In this document: one piece after another, positions 36,203 to 44,553 of the stretch
Numbering within the stretch: position 1 is the stretch's first letter
Layout: each line of letters opens with the position of its first letter
NCBI GenBank assembly: GCA_013822765.1
Contig: PNKY01000017.1
Location: 1-64,000, forward strand
From: Rhodospirillum sp.
GTDB lineage: Bacteria; Pseudomonadota; Alphaproteobacteria; Dongiales; Dongiaceae
Direction of reading: 5' to 3'
DNA length: 64,000 nt
Notes under the pieces: model-generated
Told to the model about the DNA's origin: nothing
Database searches by the model: none
The model's input: only the letters and a program-made list of their open reading frames with translations
Position numbers and translations under genes: made by a program

Positions 36203-36331
36203 GTGCGGGACGCGCTGTATTCGCGCCTTCCGCTGTTCCTCGCCAAGGCAATCCTGGAGCGGGTGCGGCTGACCAAGTGGCGCATCAGCAAGGATCCGCC
36301 TGACGCACCGCATTCGACGCCGGGTGAGTGA
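36203..36331 (+). CDS. Possible small protein (42 aa)
   Basis: GTG start, 42 codons (begins VRDALYSRLPLFLAKAILER), basic and helical. No good ribosome binding site. The main argument for it is that its stop overlaps the GTG of the next frame (GTGA, 36328-36331), the pattern of coupled genes. No family recognised. Confidence 0.35.
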   Translation: MRDALYSRLPLFLAKAILERVRLTKWRISKDPPDAPHSTPGE

Positions 36332-36546
36332 CGCATACCGAGAAGAGATTCGCGAATCTCGGCTCGCGCAAGGTCGTCCTCATTCACTGTGTCTGCGGGA
36401 GGGATCGCGTGCTAATCCCGATTACGCTGCTGTCAGACGGCAAGGTGAAGGGGAACACCACAATTCGCTGTTTGAAAAAGCGGCGCCGGTGGCGCAGCTG
36501 TAGACAGCGACCGGCTCACGTGTGGATCGACAAGTGGAAGGATTGA
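36328..36546 (+). CDS. Possible small cysteine-containing protein (72 aa)
   Basis: GTG start overlapping the stop of the preceding 42-aa frame. The N-terminal half holds HCVCGRDRVLIPITLL and a later single Cys (TTIRCLKKRRRW), which could be a small metal-binding or nucleic-acid-binding fold; the tail is very basic. Not recognised. It lies just inside the putative island. Confidence 0.4.
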   Translation: MTHTEKRFANLGSRKVVLIHCVCGRDRVLIPITLLSDGKVKGNTTIRCLKKRRRWRSCRQRPAHVWIDKWKD

Positions 36547-36746
36547 TCCCGGATCCACTGGAAACTTGGTATCGCTTCCTGAAATATCCCCGATGCCTGC
36601 GGCCTGGAATGGATGCACACTATGACGCGATATCGTTTCGATCCTCTCGATTCAATAGGCAAAAGACTCTGATAAGAGATTTATAGAGTGCGACGATAGA
36701 GACGCAGCCATTGACGAAGCTGGACCGTCATAGCACGTATCGCATT

Positions 36747-37556
36747 ATGAAAAAGGTCTTGTCGATGCATCCGCTGAGAGCGGGCCTCTCCATGCTCGCC
36801 AACCGCTTGCGGAGACGGGCTCCTGTTATTCATCTCTACTGCCTCTGCTGGAACGAGGAACGCATGCTGCCGTTCTTCTTTCGGCACTACGATCCTCTCA
36901 TCACGCGCTATTTCGTGTTTGACAATGGCTCGACAGACGGATCGCTGGCCATTCTCGCGGCCCATCCGAAAGTGACAGTGCGTCATTTCGGAACTGAAGA
37001 CGGGTCGCTGATCGGAGCGGCGCCCGCATTTTACGAAACCGTTTGGCATCCCAGCCGCGGCGTTGCCGACTGGGTGATCATCGTCGACATCGACGAACAT
37101 CTGCACCACCCTGAAGGTCTGCAGTATTTCACCGCCTGCTGGCGGAGCGGCGTCACCGTTATTCCAGCCGAGGGATATGAGATGGTTGCAGCGGCGTTTC
37201 CCGATGCCGGCATTCAGCTCTCCACCACTATCCGCAGCGGCGTTCGAAAGCAGCTCATGGACAAAGTTTGTGTATTTCGACCTGACGCGATTAGGCGGAT
37301 CGGCTTCGAGGTCGGCAGGCATAAGGCCGCGCCACGCGGTCGCGTTGTTTTGCCACCGCACCTTGCATTGAAACTGCTGCACTACAAATTTCTCAGCGAA
37401 TCCTACGTCATCGCCCGATTTGCCGAGATGCGCGATCGGATTCCCGCAGCCGAACGGGACCGCGGCTGGGCTCGGCATTATTTTAAGGATCCGGAGCAAA
37501 TTGCCGCGGCTCATCGGAAGCTGATGGCAATGGCAAAGCCGGTCGAGAGCTTGTAG
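36747..37556 (+). CDS. Family-2-type glycosyltransferase (Glyco_tranf_2_4)
   Basis: 269 aa. GT-A fold features: CLCWNEERMLPFFFRHY, the nucleotide-sugar loop DNGSTDGS (59-66) and an acidic metal-binding motif VDIDEHLH (Asp114, Asp116). This pattern fits the Glyco_tranf_2_4 family, often in surface-polysaccharide gene sets. There is no transmembrane helix. Donor and acceptor unknown. The start is uncertain: ATG 36747 is used, TTG 36711 or the ATG six codons later are alternatives. Neighbouring sugar O- or N-acetyltransferase and dioxygenase genes suggest glycan decoration. Confidence 0.82.
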   Translation: MKKVLSMHPLRAGLSMLANRLRRRAPVIHLYCLCWNEERMLPFFFRHYDPLITRYFVFDNGSTDGSLAILAAHPKVTVRHFGTEDGSLIGAAPAFYETVWHPSRGVADWVIIVDIDEHLHHPEGLQYFTACWRSGVTVIPAEGYEMVAAAFPDAGIQLSTTIRSGVRKQLMDKVCVFRPDAIRRIGFEVGRHKAAPRGRVVLPPHLALKLLHYKFLSESYVIARFAEMRDRIPAAERDRGWARHYFKDPEQIAAAHRKLMAMAKPVESL

Positions 37557-37788
37557 GATCGGATACGGGGAACATGACACGAATGGTCGAGCGAGCTCGG
37601 GGCGCCATCTTCGCGCAAATGGCTTGGCCGTCGCGCGGAAGCGCTGCCGCAAAATCTTGGCACTTTCCGGCCACCCAACCTGGTGGACGAACCTGTAAGC
37701 CGGCGACGCCTGACGGCGTACGGATCGAGGCGATGCACAACGAAATCGACCGGCAGCGATGCCGGCTTGCTACGGTTGAATTCCTGTG

Positions 37789-38469
37789 ATGGCGATACCT
37801 CAAATCACTCTCTATGGCGCATCCGGGCATTCCAATGCACTCAGACATTCCTTGGAACAGCATGATGTCGCTCGTGTCGTTGCCTTCATCGACGACTTTC
37901 GCGGCGACCAAGGGCACGTTATCGACGGAAGGCCAGTCGTTTCGTTCGAGACTTGGCGCAGGGACTTTCGCGAGCGACCATGTCTTGTCGCGGTCGCCAA
38001 TACCGCGATCAAGCGCATGCTGGTGGGGCGCGTGTCGGCGGCCGGCGGAACGTTTTGCACCCTCTACGACGCGCCAGGCAGCACGCCGGCGAAGGCGACG
38101 ATCGGGGTCGGCAGCTTCGTCGTGCCACCGGTCTATGTGGGACCTAATACCACCGCAGGTGATCACGTCGTCATCATGCCAATGACGAGCATCGGCCACG
38201 ATGTCAGGATCGGCGACTACTGCACAATCTGTCCATCCTCTACTATCGGGGGAAATGTCGACATCGAAAGCGCCGCGTTCATCGGCGCCGGCAGCACGAT
38301 CATCAACGGCAAGGCCGGAAAACCTCTGGTCATTGGCGCAAGCGCGACAATTGCTGTCGGCGCGGTTGTGACGAAATCCGTCCTTCCCGGTGCCACGGTG
38401 ATGGGCAACCCGGCGCGCCCGCTTCGGGAACTGGCGGCAAACCTGCGCAGCGGCCGGTGTGAGAAATGA
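37789..38469 (+). CDS. NeuD/PglD-like acyltransferase, left-handed beta-helix
   Basis: 226 aa. The N-terminal Rossmann-like part (ITLYGASGHSNALRHSLEQH) and a C-terminal hexapeptide-repeat helix (TIGVGSFVVPPVYVGPNTTA, IGHDVRIGDYCTICPSSTIG, IGASATIAVGAVVTKSVLPG, then MGNPAR) match sugar acetyltransferases of the NeuD/PglD type. These use acetyl-CoA to acetylate sialic-acid-like or amino sugars. A probable catalytic His sits in SIGHDVRIG. It follows the glycosyltransferase and overlaps no gene; GTG 37786 is an alternative start. Confidence 0.88.
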   Translation: MAIPQITLYGASGHSNALRHSLEQHDVARVVAFIDDFRGDQGHVIDGRPVVSFETWRRDFRERPCLVAVANTAIKRMLVGRVSAAGGTFCTLYDAPGSTPAKATIGVGSFVVPPVYVGPNTTAGDHVVIMPMTSIGHDVRIGDYCTICPSSTIGGNVDIESAAFIGAGSTIINGKAGKPLVIGASATIAVGAVVTKSVLPGATVMGNPARPLRELAANLRSGRCEK

Positions 38470-38512
38470 TGGTAAGATTCAGCCCGCGGTCCGATTGCGG
38501 TATGTCGGGAAC

Positions 38513-39550
38513 ATGTCACTTGAGAATATGACCAGGGGATTCGTCACGGCAGAACAGGTACAGGCCTTTCATAAGGACGGCGCGGTGGTCGTGCCCGGAC
38601 TGTTCGCCGATCGGGTGGAGGCGATCCGCGCGGGAATCGAGCGCTCGATGCGCGAGCCTGGCCTATACGCTTCGGACTATCAGCGACCAGGGGGGGTCGG
38701 TCGATTCTTCAACGACTTTCATTGCTGGGCCCGAATCCCTGAATTCTTCGAGCTGGTTCGGACGTCGCCGGCCGCCGCCGCCGCGGCGGCCTTGATGCGG
38801 TCGAGAACGAGCCAGCTTTTCCATGATCATATTCTGGTAAAGGAACCAGGGACTGCGATGTCGACGCCCTGGCACCAGGACGCGGCATATTTTTTTGTCG
38901 AGGGTGAGCAAACCGTGAACATATGGGTGCCACTCGACCCTGTGGACGTGGCGACCCTACGATTTGTGGCCGGTTCGCACCTATGGCCCAAGCTGGTGCA
39001 GCCGGTAAGATGGCAATCGGAGGAAATCCTCTATCCCGGCAACGACGACTACATCCCGATGCCGAATGTTGACGCTGAGCCCGAGCGTTATCGTGTGCTC
39101 GAATGGCCGATGCAGCCCGGCGATGCCGTGGCGTTCCACTTCCGCACCTTGCATAGCGCGCGCGGCCATCCGGCGAAGGTCCGCAGGCGTGCTTTCGCGG
39201 TGCGGTTTGTCGGCGACGATGCGCGTTATGGCGTGCGATCAGGCGTTACTGTGCCACCGTTTCCCGACCATCGCATGAAGCCGGGCCAGCGCTTGCGCGA
39301 GGATTGGTTTCCGGTGATGTGGAATGGAAGGTGGACGTTCGCAACTGACGCAGAGGCGGCGGGTCTCAAGACTGTTGCTGCTGAAGTCACGAAACGGCTC
39401 AATATGCCGCCTGCAGCGAACGGAGAGGCCGGCCGCGCGTCACCAGCCAGCGTAGCCGATCGAAAGTCGGCGAGAACGCGGCCACGCGGTGCCGCCGGCC
39501 TTTGGTCGAAAATTCGAAAAATGCAACGCAAGTTCAGCCGTGCCCGCTGA
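38513..39550 (+). CDS. Phytanoyl-CoA dioxygenase (PhyH) family protein
   Basis: 345 aa. The Fe(II)/2-oxoglutarate ligands are visible: His121 and Asp123 in TPWHQDAAYFF, distal His214 in FRTLHSARGH, and the Arg cluster at 224-226 for 2-oxoglutarate. The C-terminal 50 residues are basic and disordered (GAAGLWSKIRKMQRKFSRAR). PhyH enzymes hydroxylate diverse small molecules, and next to sugar enzymes it could modify a glycan or lipid precursor, which is inference. GTG 38459, overlapping the acetyltransferase end, is an alternative start. Confidence 0.87.
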   Translation: MSLENMTRGFVTAEQVQAFHKDGAVVVPGLFADRVEAIRAGIERSMREPGLYASDYQRPGGVGRFFNDFHCWARIPEFFELVRTSPAAAAAAALMRSRTSQLFHDHILVKEPGTAMSTPWHQDAAYFFVEGEQTVNIWVPLDPVDVATLRFVAGSHLWPKLVQPVRWQSEEILYPGNDDYIPMPNVDAEPERYRVLEWPMQPGDAVAFHFRTLHSARGHPAKVRRRAFAVRFVGDDARYGVRSGVTVPPFPDHRMKPGQRLREDWFPVMWNGRWTFATDAEAAGLKTVAAEVTKRLNMPPAANGEAGRASPASVADRKSARTRPRGAAGLWSKIRKMQRKFSRAR

Positions 39551-39565
39551 ACTGCTGGAGATAAC

Positions 39566-39781
39566 ATGACGAATGACCAGAGCCATCCGGTGAACCGCCG
39601 CAATCTACTACGCTGGCTGGGAGCCGCCGCGCTGATCGCCCCTGCTGCGCTTTCCGCATGCGCGCATTCGACTCCACCCCGACAGGTCAAGCGGTCACGC
39701 AGCCACATTACCGCCAAGGACCGGAAGAATGGGGGAAATGGTTGTTGGAATCTCTGCGACAGCGACGGCAGATACCGATAG
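39566..39781 (+). CDS. Small Tat-type lipoprotein (71 aa)
   Basis: 71 aa. GGAG five bases before the ATG. The signal contains twin arginines (NRRNLLRWLGAAALIAPAA) and ends in lipobox LSAC, giving a mature lipoprotein of only about 40 residues, mostly basic and polar with one Cys pair (GCWNLC). No known family. It sits 15 bp after the PhyH gene and is probably co-transcribed, placing this activity at the envelope. Confidence 0.6.
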   Translation: MTNDQSHPVNRRNLLRWLGAAALIAPAALSACAHSTPPRQVKRSRSHITAKDRKNGGNGCWNLCDSDGRYR

Positions 39782-40079
39782 GGACCTGCAGTGGGAAATT
39801 TGAAGAACAACCGGCGGGAGTTGCTCGTCTAAGCTGACAACGCGCGCAGTGATGAAGAAGAGCGAGTAGCCGCACTTCTTGGCGAGCTTGAAGCCTATGC
39901 TTATTGGACTGGTTGCGCTTACTTTAGACATCATCGCTGCGCCTCTCTTCCTGATGTCGTAGCCCGTAGACCTAGCCCGGAGCCTGACGTTCAGTCCTGG
40001 CGTTGGCCCTAGGTCCATCTATTTGTGACAACGGAAACTCGATCCACTCCTGGCCAGTTTGGCAGGTGTAGGGAGCGTT
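39782..40079. other. Intergenic, no gene seen
   Basis: No convincing gene. A minus-strand frame starting near 39930 has a plausible ribosome binding site but runs across the lipoprotein gene and has no recognisable domain. A GGGAG motif for the downstream gene lies at about 40070-40074. Confidence 0.5.
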
Positions 40080-41081
40080 ATGACCGCCCAGCAGTCCGTA
40101 CGCGTGGCGCCGGAAGACAACATCCCGACCGAGGTGGAAGCTCGGCTCGAGCTCCAAAAGATGCTCGCGAGCAAAGACTTTGATACCTCCACCAGGAATC
40201 GTCGATTTCTGAAGTTTGTCGTTGAGGAAACGCTCGCCGGCCGCGGTGACCGAATCAAGGCCTACAACATCGCGCTCTCTGTCTTCGATCGCTCCTCGGA
40301 TTTTGACCCATTGGCGGATCCCATCGTCCGGATCGAGGCAAGCCGCCTGAGACGGTCGATCGAGCACTACTATCTCACGGGAGGACTAGGAGACCGCGTC
40401 CGCATCACTGTGCCTAAGGGCTCCTACGTCGCCGCGTTTGCATACACCGATCCGGACGGCGCTGGCCTTCCCGTTCCAGAGGCGCTCACGCCGATCCATG
40501 TCGAAGAACTGGCCGTGGAAGCCATCGCGGCGACTGTCGTGCCTGTCATCGAGCCCCGTAAGCCGATCTGGAGCCGGATCGGGCTCATTGGGCTGGCTGC
40601 TATTGGGGTTGCCATCGTAGCAGCGGTTTCGACCACGCTCGCATTCGCCCCATCGCAGATTCAATCGGCACCGCCCGCAGCACATGAGCCCGCAATTCTC
40701 GTGCTGCCATTCGACTATGTCGGCTCCGAGGTCGGGCAGGCAGGCATGGCGCGAGTATTCACAACGGAGATCATCGTCAATTTGACCCAGTCGCGGTCAC
40801 TCGCGGTCTTCGGAACCGAACCAGTCATCAAAGCCGAGCAATCGCCCGCCATCGGCGTCGACTACAGGTTCTCCGGCTCGGTCGCTCAATTCTCGAATGT
40901 CGTGACGGCCATTGCCCTGCTATCGGACGCCACTACCGGCCAAGTGGTGTGGTCGTGGCGCACCGAGCGGCCGGTCGGCGCTGCAGGACCCATGGCAGCA
41001 CAATCGGCGATCGCCAAGGAAGCCGCCGTGGCACTCTCGCAAAGCCTCGTACATCTCCGCACCGCATCGAAGCAGAACTAG
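40080..41081 (+). CDS. Membrane protein with TolB-like periplasmic domain
   Basis: 333 aa. The N-terminal cytoplasmic domain (about 20-120: ELQKMLASKDFDTSTRNRRF, PIVRIEASRLRRSIEHYYLT) is the region found in front of many rhizobial adenylate-cyclase/TPR-type signalling proteins. A single membrane helix (167-190) and a TolB-N-like domain follow (AILVLPFDYVGSEV ... ATTGQVVWSWRTER). The TPR repeats usually found after this domain are missing, and the protein ends cleanly. Likely a sensor or transducer; function unknown. ATG 40080 follows GGGAG by five bases. Confidence 0.72.
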   Translation: MTAQQSVRVAPEDNIPTEVEARLELQKMLASKDFDTSTRNRRFLKFVVEETLAGRGDRIKAYNIALSVFDRSSDFDPLADPIVRIEASRLRRSIEHYYLTGGLGDRVRITVPKGSYVAAFAYTDPDGAGLPVPEALTPIHVEELAVEAIAATVVPVIEPRKPIWSRIGLIGLAAIGVAIVAAVSTTLAFAPSQIQSAPPAAHEPAILVLPFDYVGSEVGQAGMARVFTTEIIVNLTQSRSLAVFGTEPVIKAEQSPAIGVDYRFSGSVAQFSNVVTAIALLSDATTGQVVWSWRTERPVGAAGPMAAQSAIAKEAAVALSQSLVHLRTASKQN

Positions 41082-41235
41082 CGATCAACCTCGCCATCCG
41101 GTATGCCATACTCGTCAAAGGACTAGCATTCGCGGAGGGGGTGGTTTCGTACTGGACCGCACGCTTGAAATTTCAAACCGGACTATTATCGTTCACGGCC
41201 GACTTAGCGTTTGTACTCGCAACGTCGAGGCGATC

Positions 41236-41469
41236 ATGGGCCGCTATTCCAGGAACGAGGTCTGCCCAAAGTGCCGGGCCGTATATGAAGTAATCATCAA
41301 GCAACCCCGGCCGCCCGTTCAAGACTACTTCGATTGCGTCGTCTGCGGTTGTCGGCTGTGGGTCTGGCAGCCGTCGCATTACCCGGAATTTCATTTCATC
41401 AAGAGCGGCCAGAAACCGCCCAATGGCGAACCAATCCCAGCAACCCCAGCGAGTTCGCCAAATTCATGA
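41236..41469 (+). CDS. Small zinc-ribbon-like protein (77 aa)
   Basis: 77 aa. Two Cys pairs (VCPKCRAVYEV and DCVVCGCRLWVW) spaced like a zinc ribbon, followed by a Pro-rich tail. No family name known to me. ATG 41236 lacks a strong ribosome binding site. It stands alone inside the putative island. Confidence 0.6.
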   Translation: MGRYSRNEVCPKCRAVYEVIIKQPRPPVQDYFDCVVCGCRLWVWQPSHYPEFHFIKSGQKPPNGEPIPATPASSPNS

Positions 41470-41737
41470 CGGATCTGGCGACCAATGAAGCCTCCGGAGC
41501 CTTGACTCACGCCAGAGTCTCTTGCTGGAATTTTCCATCCGCCACGGCGTTGGAGATTCGATCGCGATGTCACTACGCACCCAGGACCGGGATTGAGGAT
41601 TCCACTGAAAGGGCCGATAGGCAGCAGTCTCACTTTGCTTCAATCGAACGCCTCGTCGCGAAGAGCGAAAGCGGACACGGTGCTCCCGGTTTCGGTTTGG
41701 CGAGAGCTCAGGCTTGGCGTCTTGGCGTTGAGGTAAG

Positions 41738-41983
41738 CTAGAGGTGTAGTGTGGGATCGGGCCTATCAGGCTGCGGAAATTCTTGTAGGAGCCGAGCTTT
41801 GCTTTCCTTGAGCTGCTCGTTGCCCTGCATGAGGGCGGCGAGCTCTCGCTCAGCCAAGACAGTGTCGTCGCCATCTCGGGCCAAGCCTGCGATCAACTGA
41901 CGCTGGCGCTCTATGTGACGTTCACTATCCGCGATCCGATCTGATGTCGCTCGAATGAGATGTCGCCAAGTAGCCATTTTCAT
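41738..41983 (-). CDS. Small coiled-coil hypothetical protein
   Basis: 81 aa. The body (RIADSERHIERQRQLIAGLA, then AERELAALMQGNEQLKESKA) is a continuous amphipathic helix and resembles short coiled-coil proteins common in Bradyrhizobium-like genomes (SERHI-RQR pattern). Function unknown. The start is uncertain between ATG 41983, ATG 41977 and an upstream in-frame ATG at 42052. Confidence 0.55.
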   Translation of the reverse strand: MKMATWRHLIRATSDRIADSERHIERQRQLIAGLARDGDDTVLAERELAALMQGNEQLKESKARLLQEFPQPDRPDPTLHL

Positions 41984-42208
41984 GGAGCCGGAAACGCCAT
42001 ACGGTCCAAGTTGGTTCCCAGGAATTTCGAATCCGCCGCCAACCGCACTCACGATCTATCCAATCGTATAGGGTAGACTTGTGGGCGGCGGCGAATCGTT
42101 CAAAAAGGATTGGCGACAGTGCGGCTGGACACAGCCAGCGATATGTTAAGATCACCGGGTCAGAGAACGGGCCGAACGCTGGCGCGGAAATCGTGAGGGG
42201 GGCATCCG

Positions 42209-42331
42209 GAACAGGCCTCCGCGCAATTTCTGAAGCTGCTCGACATTGCGGAGCGCCAGAAGCACGTCATCGAACAGTGGCGCCGGGCACAAGCGCTAGG
42301 GCCAACGGATGATCAATTGTGGGGAAGCTGA
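42209..42331 (+). pseudogene. Remnant of a small helical protein
   Basis: The frame reads EQASAQFLKLLDIAERQKHV and continues to a stop at 42329-42331 in a pattern I associate with short rhizobial hypothetical proteins. There is an in-frame stop shortly upstream and no start codon in between, so the 5' part seems lost. It supports decay at the right end of the island. Confidence 0.35.
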
Positions 42332-42554
42332 GTTGGAAAAATCAGCGGCCGAACTTCATGGCCTAATGCTCGCAGGTGTGACCGTCGATCAATTCCAAGA
42401 GTTTAGCGAAGCCCCTGGCATTCAAGGCGAAGGGCCAAACAGGCTGATCGCTAAGGGCAAGAGTTGGCAAGACCGCCTGATTATCAGCCCTTTATCGCGT
42501 CTTACGGAAGGTTAAGGATGCGTAGGAATATTGGTGGGATGGGCCGGCACAGTA

Positions 42555-42591
42555 TTGGCAAGGACGAGTTCAATCCTTCTCGGCGGCACCA
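42555..42591 (+). repeat. Partial tRNA-Thr copy (putative attR)
   Basis: TTGGCAAGGACG followed by 25 nt (42567-42591, AGTTCAATCCTTCTCGG...CACCA) that match the tRNA-Thr 3' end with one mismatch. Compared with the intact tRNA, eight bases between anticodon arm and T arm are missing and the 5' half is unrecognisable. Weak similarity also continues for about 15 bp beyond the CCA. It cannot fold as a tRNA. Confidence 0.8.
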
Positions 42592-42782
42592 TCCTTCCAT
42601 TGGCCCGTAGCCTCGCGGGATTTTTCTTGCGCTCGCACAGCTAATCCGGGAACGCGCGGCCTCTTAGCGGTGTTGACCAATATTACGGCTGTTACGGCCC
42701 GCGCATTGCGCGCGCACCGGCGTTGACCGGTATTACAGGCCCGCGCGTCATGCGCCACGGATCAAACTGGCGGATGATCCAA
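42592..42782. other. Intergenic with imperfect direct repeat
   Basis: No gene. Two imperfect copies of a segment starting CGGTGTTGACCAATATTAC (about 42668-42716) and CGGCGTTGACCGGTATTAC (about 42718-42758) lie in tandem just upstream of the asparagine-synthase-like gene. They share TTGACC and TATTAC blocks and may be duplicated promoter or operator DNA. Confidence 0.45.
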
Positions 42783-44333
42783 ATGACAGATCGGCTATTG
42801 AAACCCAGCGACGGGGTGCGCTGGCGGTGGGACGGGTTCCTACCGAAGAGCTACTTGTTCTCGATCGAGCCGGTCGCGCGCAAGCCGGCGAACCTTCGGG
42901 AAATATCGCTGCCATGCGGCCAACTCTTCGTATCGCCGGACTATGCCTGCTGTGTCCAGCGCAGCGGATCCTCTTTCATTGCGGCGATCGGCTATTGCAT
43001 CGACCTGGAGCATCCGGGCAGCAACGAGGCGGACATCGTGTCGTCGCTGTTGCATTGCGCAATGCGCCATGGCGTCGATGAGATGTTTAGCCATACCGAC
43101 GATCTGTTCGGGAGGTTTGCAGCGATCTGCCACATCGGCGGTGACTGGCGGGTGTTCGCGGATGCATGTGCGACGCGCACCATCTACTTCGCCGAAGATC
43201 ATCCAGCAATTGCTTCACACTCGACGATCCTGGGAGAGCTGGTTGGCGCGGCGCCCCGGATGGAGATATTCCAGCACTATTGGTGCGCGCTGCCCGGGAA
43301 TGCCTCGCCATGCGCCGGCGTCCGGGTCTTGCCGGCTAACTTCGCGCTGGATCTCGCGACGCGAAAGCTCCACCGGTTCTGGCCTCGATCGCCACGCCGA
43401 CAGCGGTCGGTCTCCGACGTGATTGAAGAAGCGGACGCAATACTGGACAGGACGGCGAGCGCGACGGCGGCGCGCTGGAAGCCGGCGATATCCTTGACTG
43501 CAGGCCTGGACAGCCGCCTCAGCCTCAGTGTGTTTTGCGGCGCTCATGACCTCGTTGCCTTCACCTATCATCGCGACCCACAGGACACCACGGATGTCGA
43601 GATTGCCCATCGCTTGTGCCAGCGCCTCGGAATTCCGCACCGCCAATTGCCGCTGGTTGCAAGGAACCGGGCGGAAGGCGCCTATCGGCTGATCGAAGCG
43701 ATTCCCGACTGCACGTTCGACAAGCAGGTCGCGCCGATCTACCTGAGCGCCTTTCCAGAAAGCAATGACGCCGTCATTCACGTTCGATCGAGTCTGGCGG
43801 AGATCGGGCGTGCTTTCTGGCGCTACCATCCAGGAATGCCGACCACGATTGAGCCGTCAAATTGGGTTCACGTCTCGTTGGCGAAATCGACCGCCAACAT
43901 GCCGAAGCGAGCGGAAGCGTCGGCTTACCTGCGCGAGGAAATGCAGCGATTCTTTGCGACGGTCGGCTACGATTCAGTCGATCGGCAATCGCCGGAGATC
44001 ATGGGATATGACGTTTGGGATCTGGCTTACATGGAGCATCGGATGTCTACCTGGCATGCGCAGGCGCTATCGGGATCGGACATGGCCTTTGACACCAGCA
44101 TCCTATTCAACTCCCGCCGTCTTCTCGACCTCATGATGTCGGTCCCCTTGCAGGACCGGAGGAAGGCAACGTTGTTCCGCCGGATCATCGCGCGGCGCTG
44201 CCCGCAGATCGCCGACGTCCCCATCAATCCCCGGCCTCGGCGAACGTTCGGCCAGTTGGCGGCTGCCGGCTATCGCCAGTTCAAGCGCCGGGCGGGATTT
44301 GTCAGAGCAATCGAGACCGGGTTCAAGCACTGA
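42783..44333 (+). CDS. Asparagine-synthase-like ATP-dependent ligase
   Basis: 516 aa. The PP-loop SLTAGLDSR (237-245) and the following region (DTTDVEIAHRLCQRLGIPHR) define an asparagine-synthase C-terminal domain. The N-terminal part looks like a degenerate glutaminase domain (GRFAAICHIGGDWRVFADA), but the catalytic Cys2 is absent, so it should not use glutamine. Relatives of this kind make amides in peptide or sugar modification (beta-lactam synthetase or lasso-cyclase logic). Substrate unknown. ATG 42783 is used; earlier in-frame ATGs at 42750 and 42774 exist. Confidence 0.78.
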   Translation: MTDRLLKPSDGVRWRWDGFLPKSYLFSIEPVARKPANLREISLPCGQLFVSPDYACCVQRSGSSFIAAIGYCIDLEHPGSNEADIVSSLLHCAMRHGVDEMFSHTDDLFGRFAAICHIGGDWRVFADACATRTIYFAEDHPAIASHSTILGELVGAAPRMEIFQHYWCALPGNASPCAGVRVLPANFALDLATRKLHRFWPRSPRRQRSVSDVIEEADAILDRTASATAARWKPAISLTAGLDSRLSLSVFCGAHDLVAFTYHRDPQDTTDVEIAHRLCQRLGIPHRQLPLVARNRAEGAYRLIEAIPDCTFDKQVAPIYLSAFPESNDAVIHVRSSLAEIGRAFWRYHPGMPTTIEPSNWVHVSLAKSTANMPKRAEASAYLREEMQRFFATVGYDSVDRQSPEIMGYDVWDLAYMEHRMSTWHAQALSGSDMAFDTSILFNSRRLLDLMMSVPLQDRRKATLFRRIIARRCPQIADVPINPRPRRTFGQLAAAGYRQFKRRAGFVRAIETGFKH

Positions 44334-44553
44334 GCCCCGATCTGTCGAGGCGCTCCACAAGTGCCGCGCCAGCCCTATGCGGCCGAGACCGCGGGCGCAT
44401 CCCGCCATTGCAGACCATTCCGGATTACATGGACTATCCCGCTCACCACACGCCATCGGCAGGTCCTCCTGCCGCGCTTGAATCACGGTGTCACATCAGA
44501 TGGAATTAGAGTTTGCAAAAGGCCGATGGTTTTGGCCAAGGAGGAGTTTCACG

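Larger units (their letters stand above)
36096..42591. mobile_element. Putative tRNA-Thr-integrated genomic island (remnant)
   Basis: The left end is the intact tRNA-Thr 3' end (36096-36120); the right end is a direct repeat of the same 25 nt with one mismatch (42567-42591). Between them lie only accessory genes: glycosyltransferase, NeuD-like acetyltransferase, PhyH dioxygenase, small lipoprotein, TolB-like membrane protein and short unknowns, plus decayed sequence at the right end. This is the classical arrangement of an element inserted into a tRNA 3' end. No integrase, excisionase or mobilisation gene is visible, so it is either decayed or was mobilised in trans. Confidence 0.6.

Noticed and set aside
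37574-37789. 71-codon plus-strand frame between glycosyltransferase and acetyltransferase
   Set aside because: Weak ribosome binding site, no coherent composition and no domain; more likely a spacer or remnant.
39695-39932. Minus-strand frame starting MMSKVSATSPISIG near 39930
   Set aside because: It has an AGAGG-like site but overlaps the small Tat-lipoprotein gene antisense, and its translation shows no recognisable feature; left out until conservation is shown.
42309-42515. 68-codon plus-strand frame near the right end of the island
   Set aside because: It overlaps the better-supported remnant at 42209-42331 and has no domain; the region looks decayed.
36121-42554. Integrase or transposase expected inside the island
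   Set aside because: I searched the frames on both strands for integrase or recombinase-like motifs and saw none; no such gene is reported.
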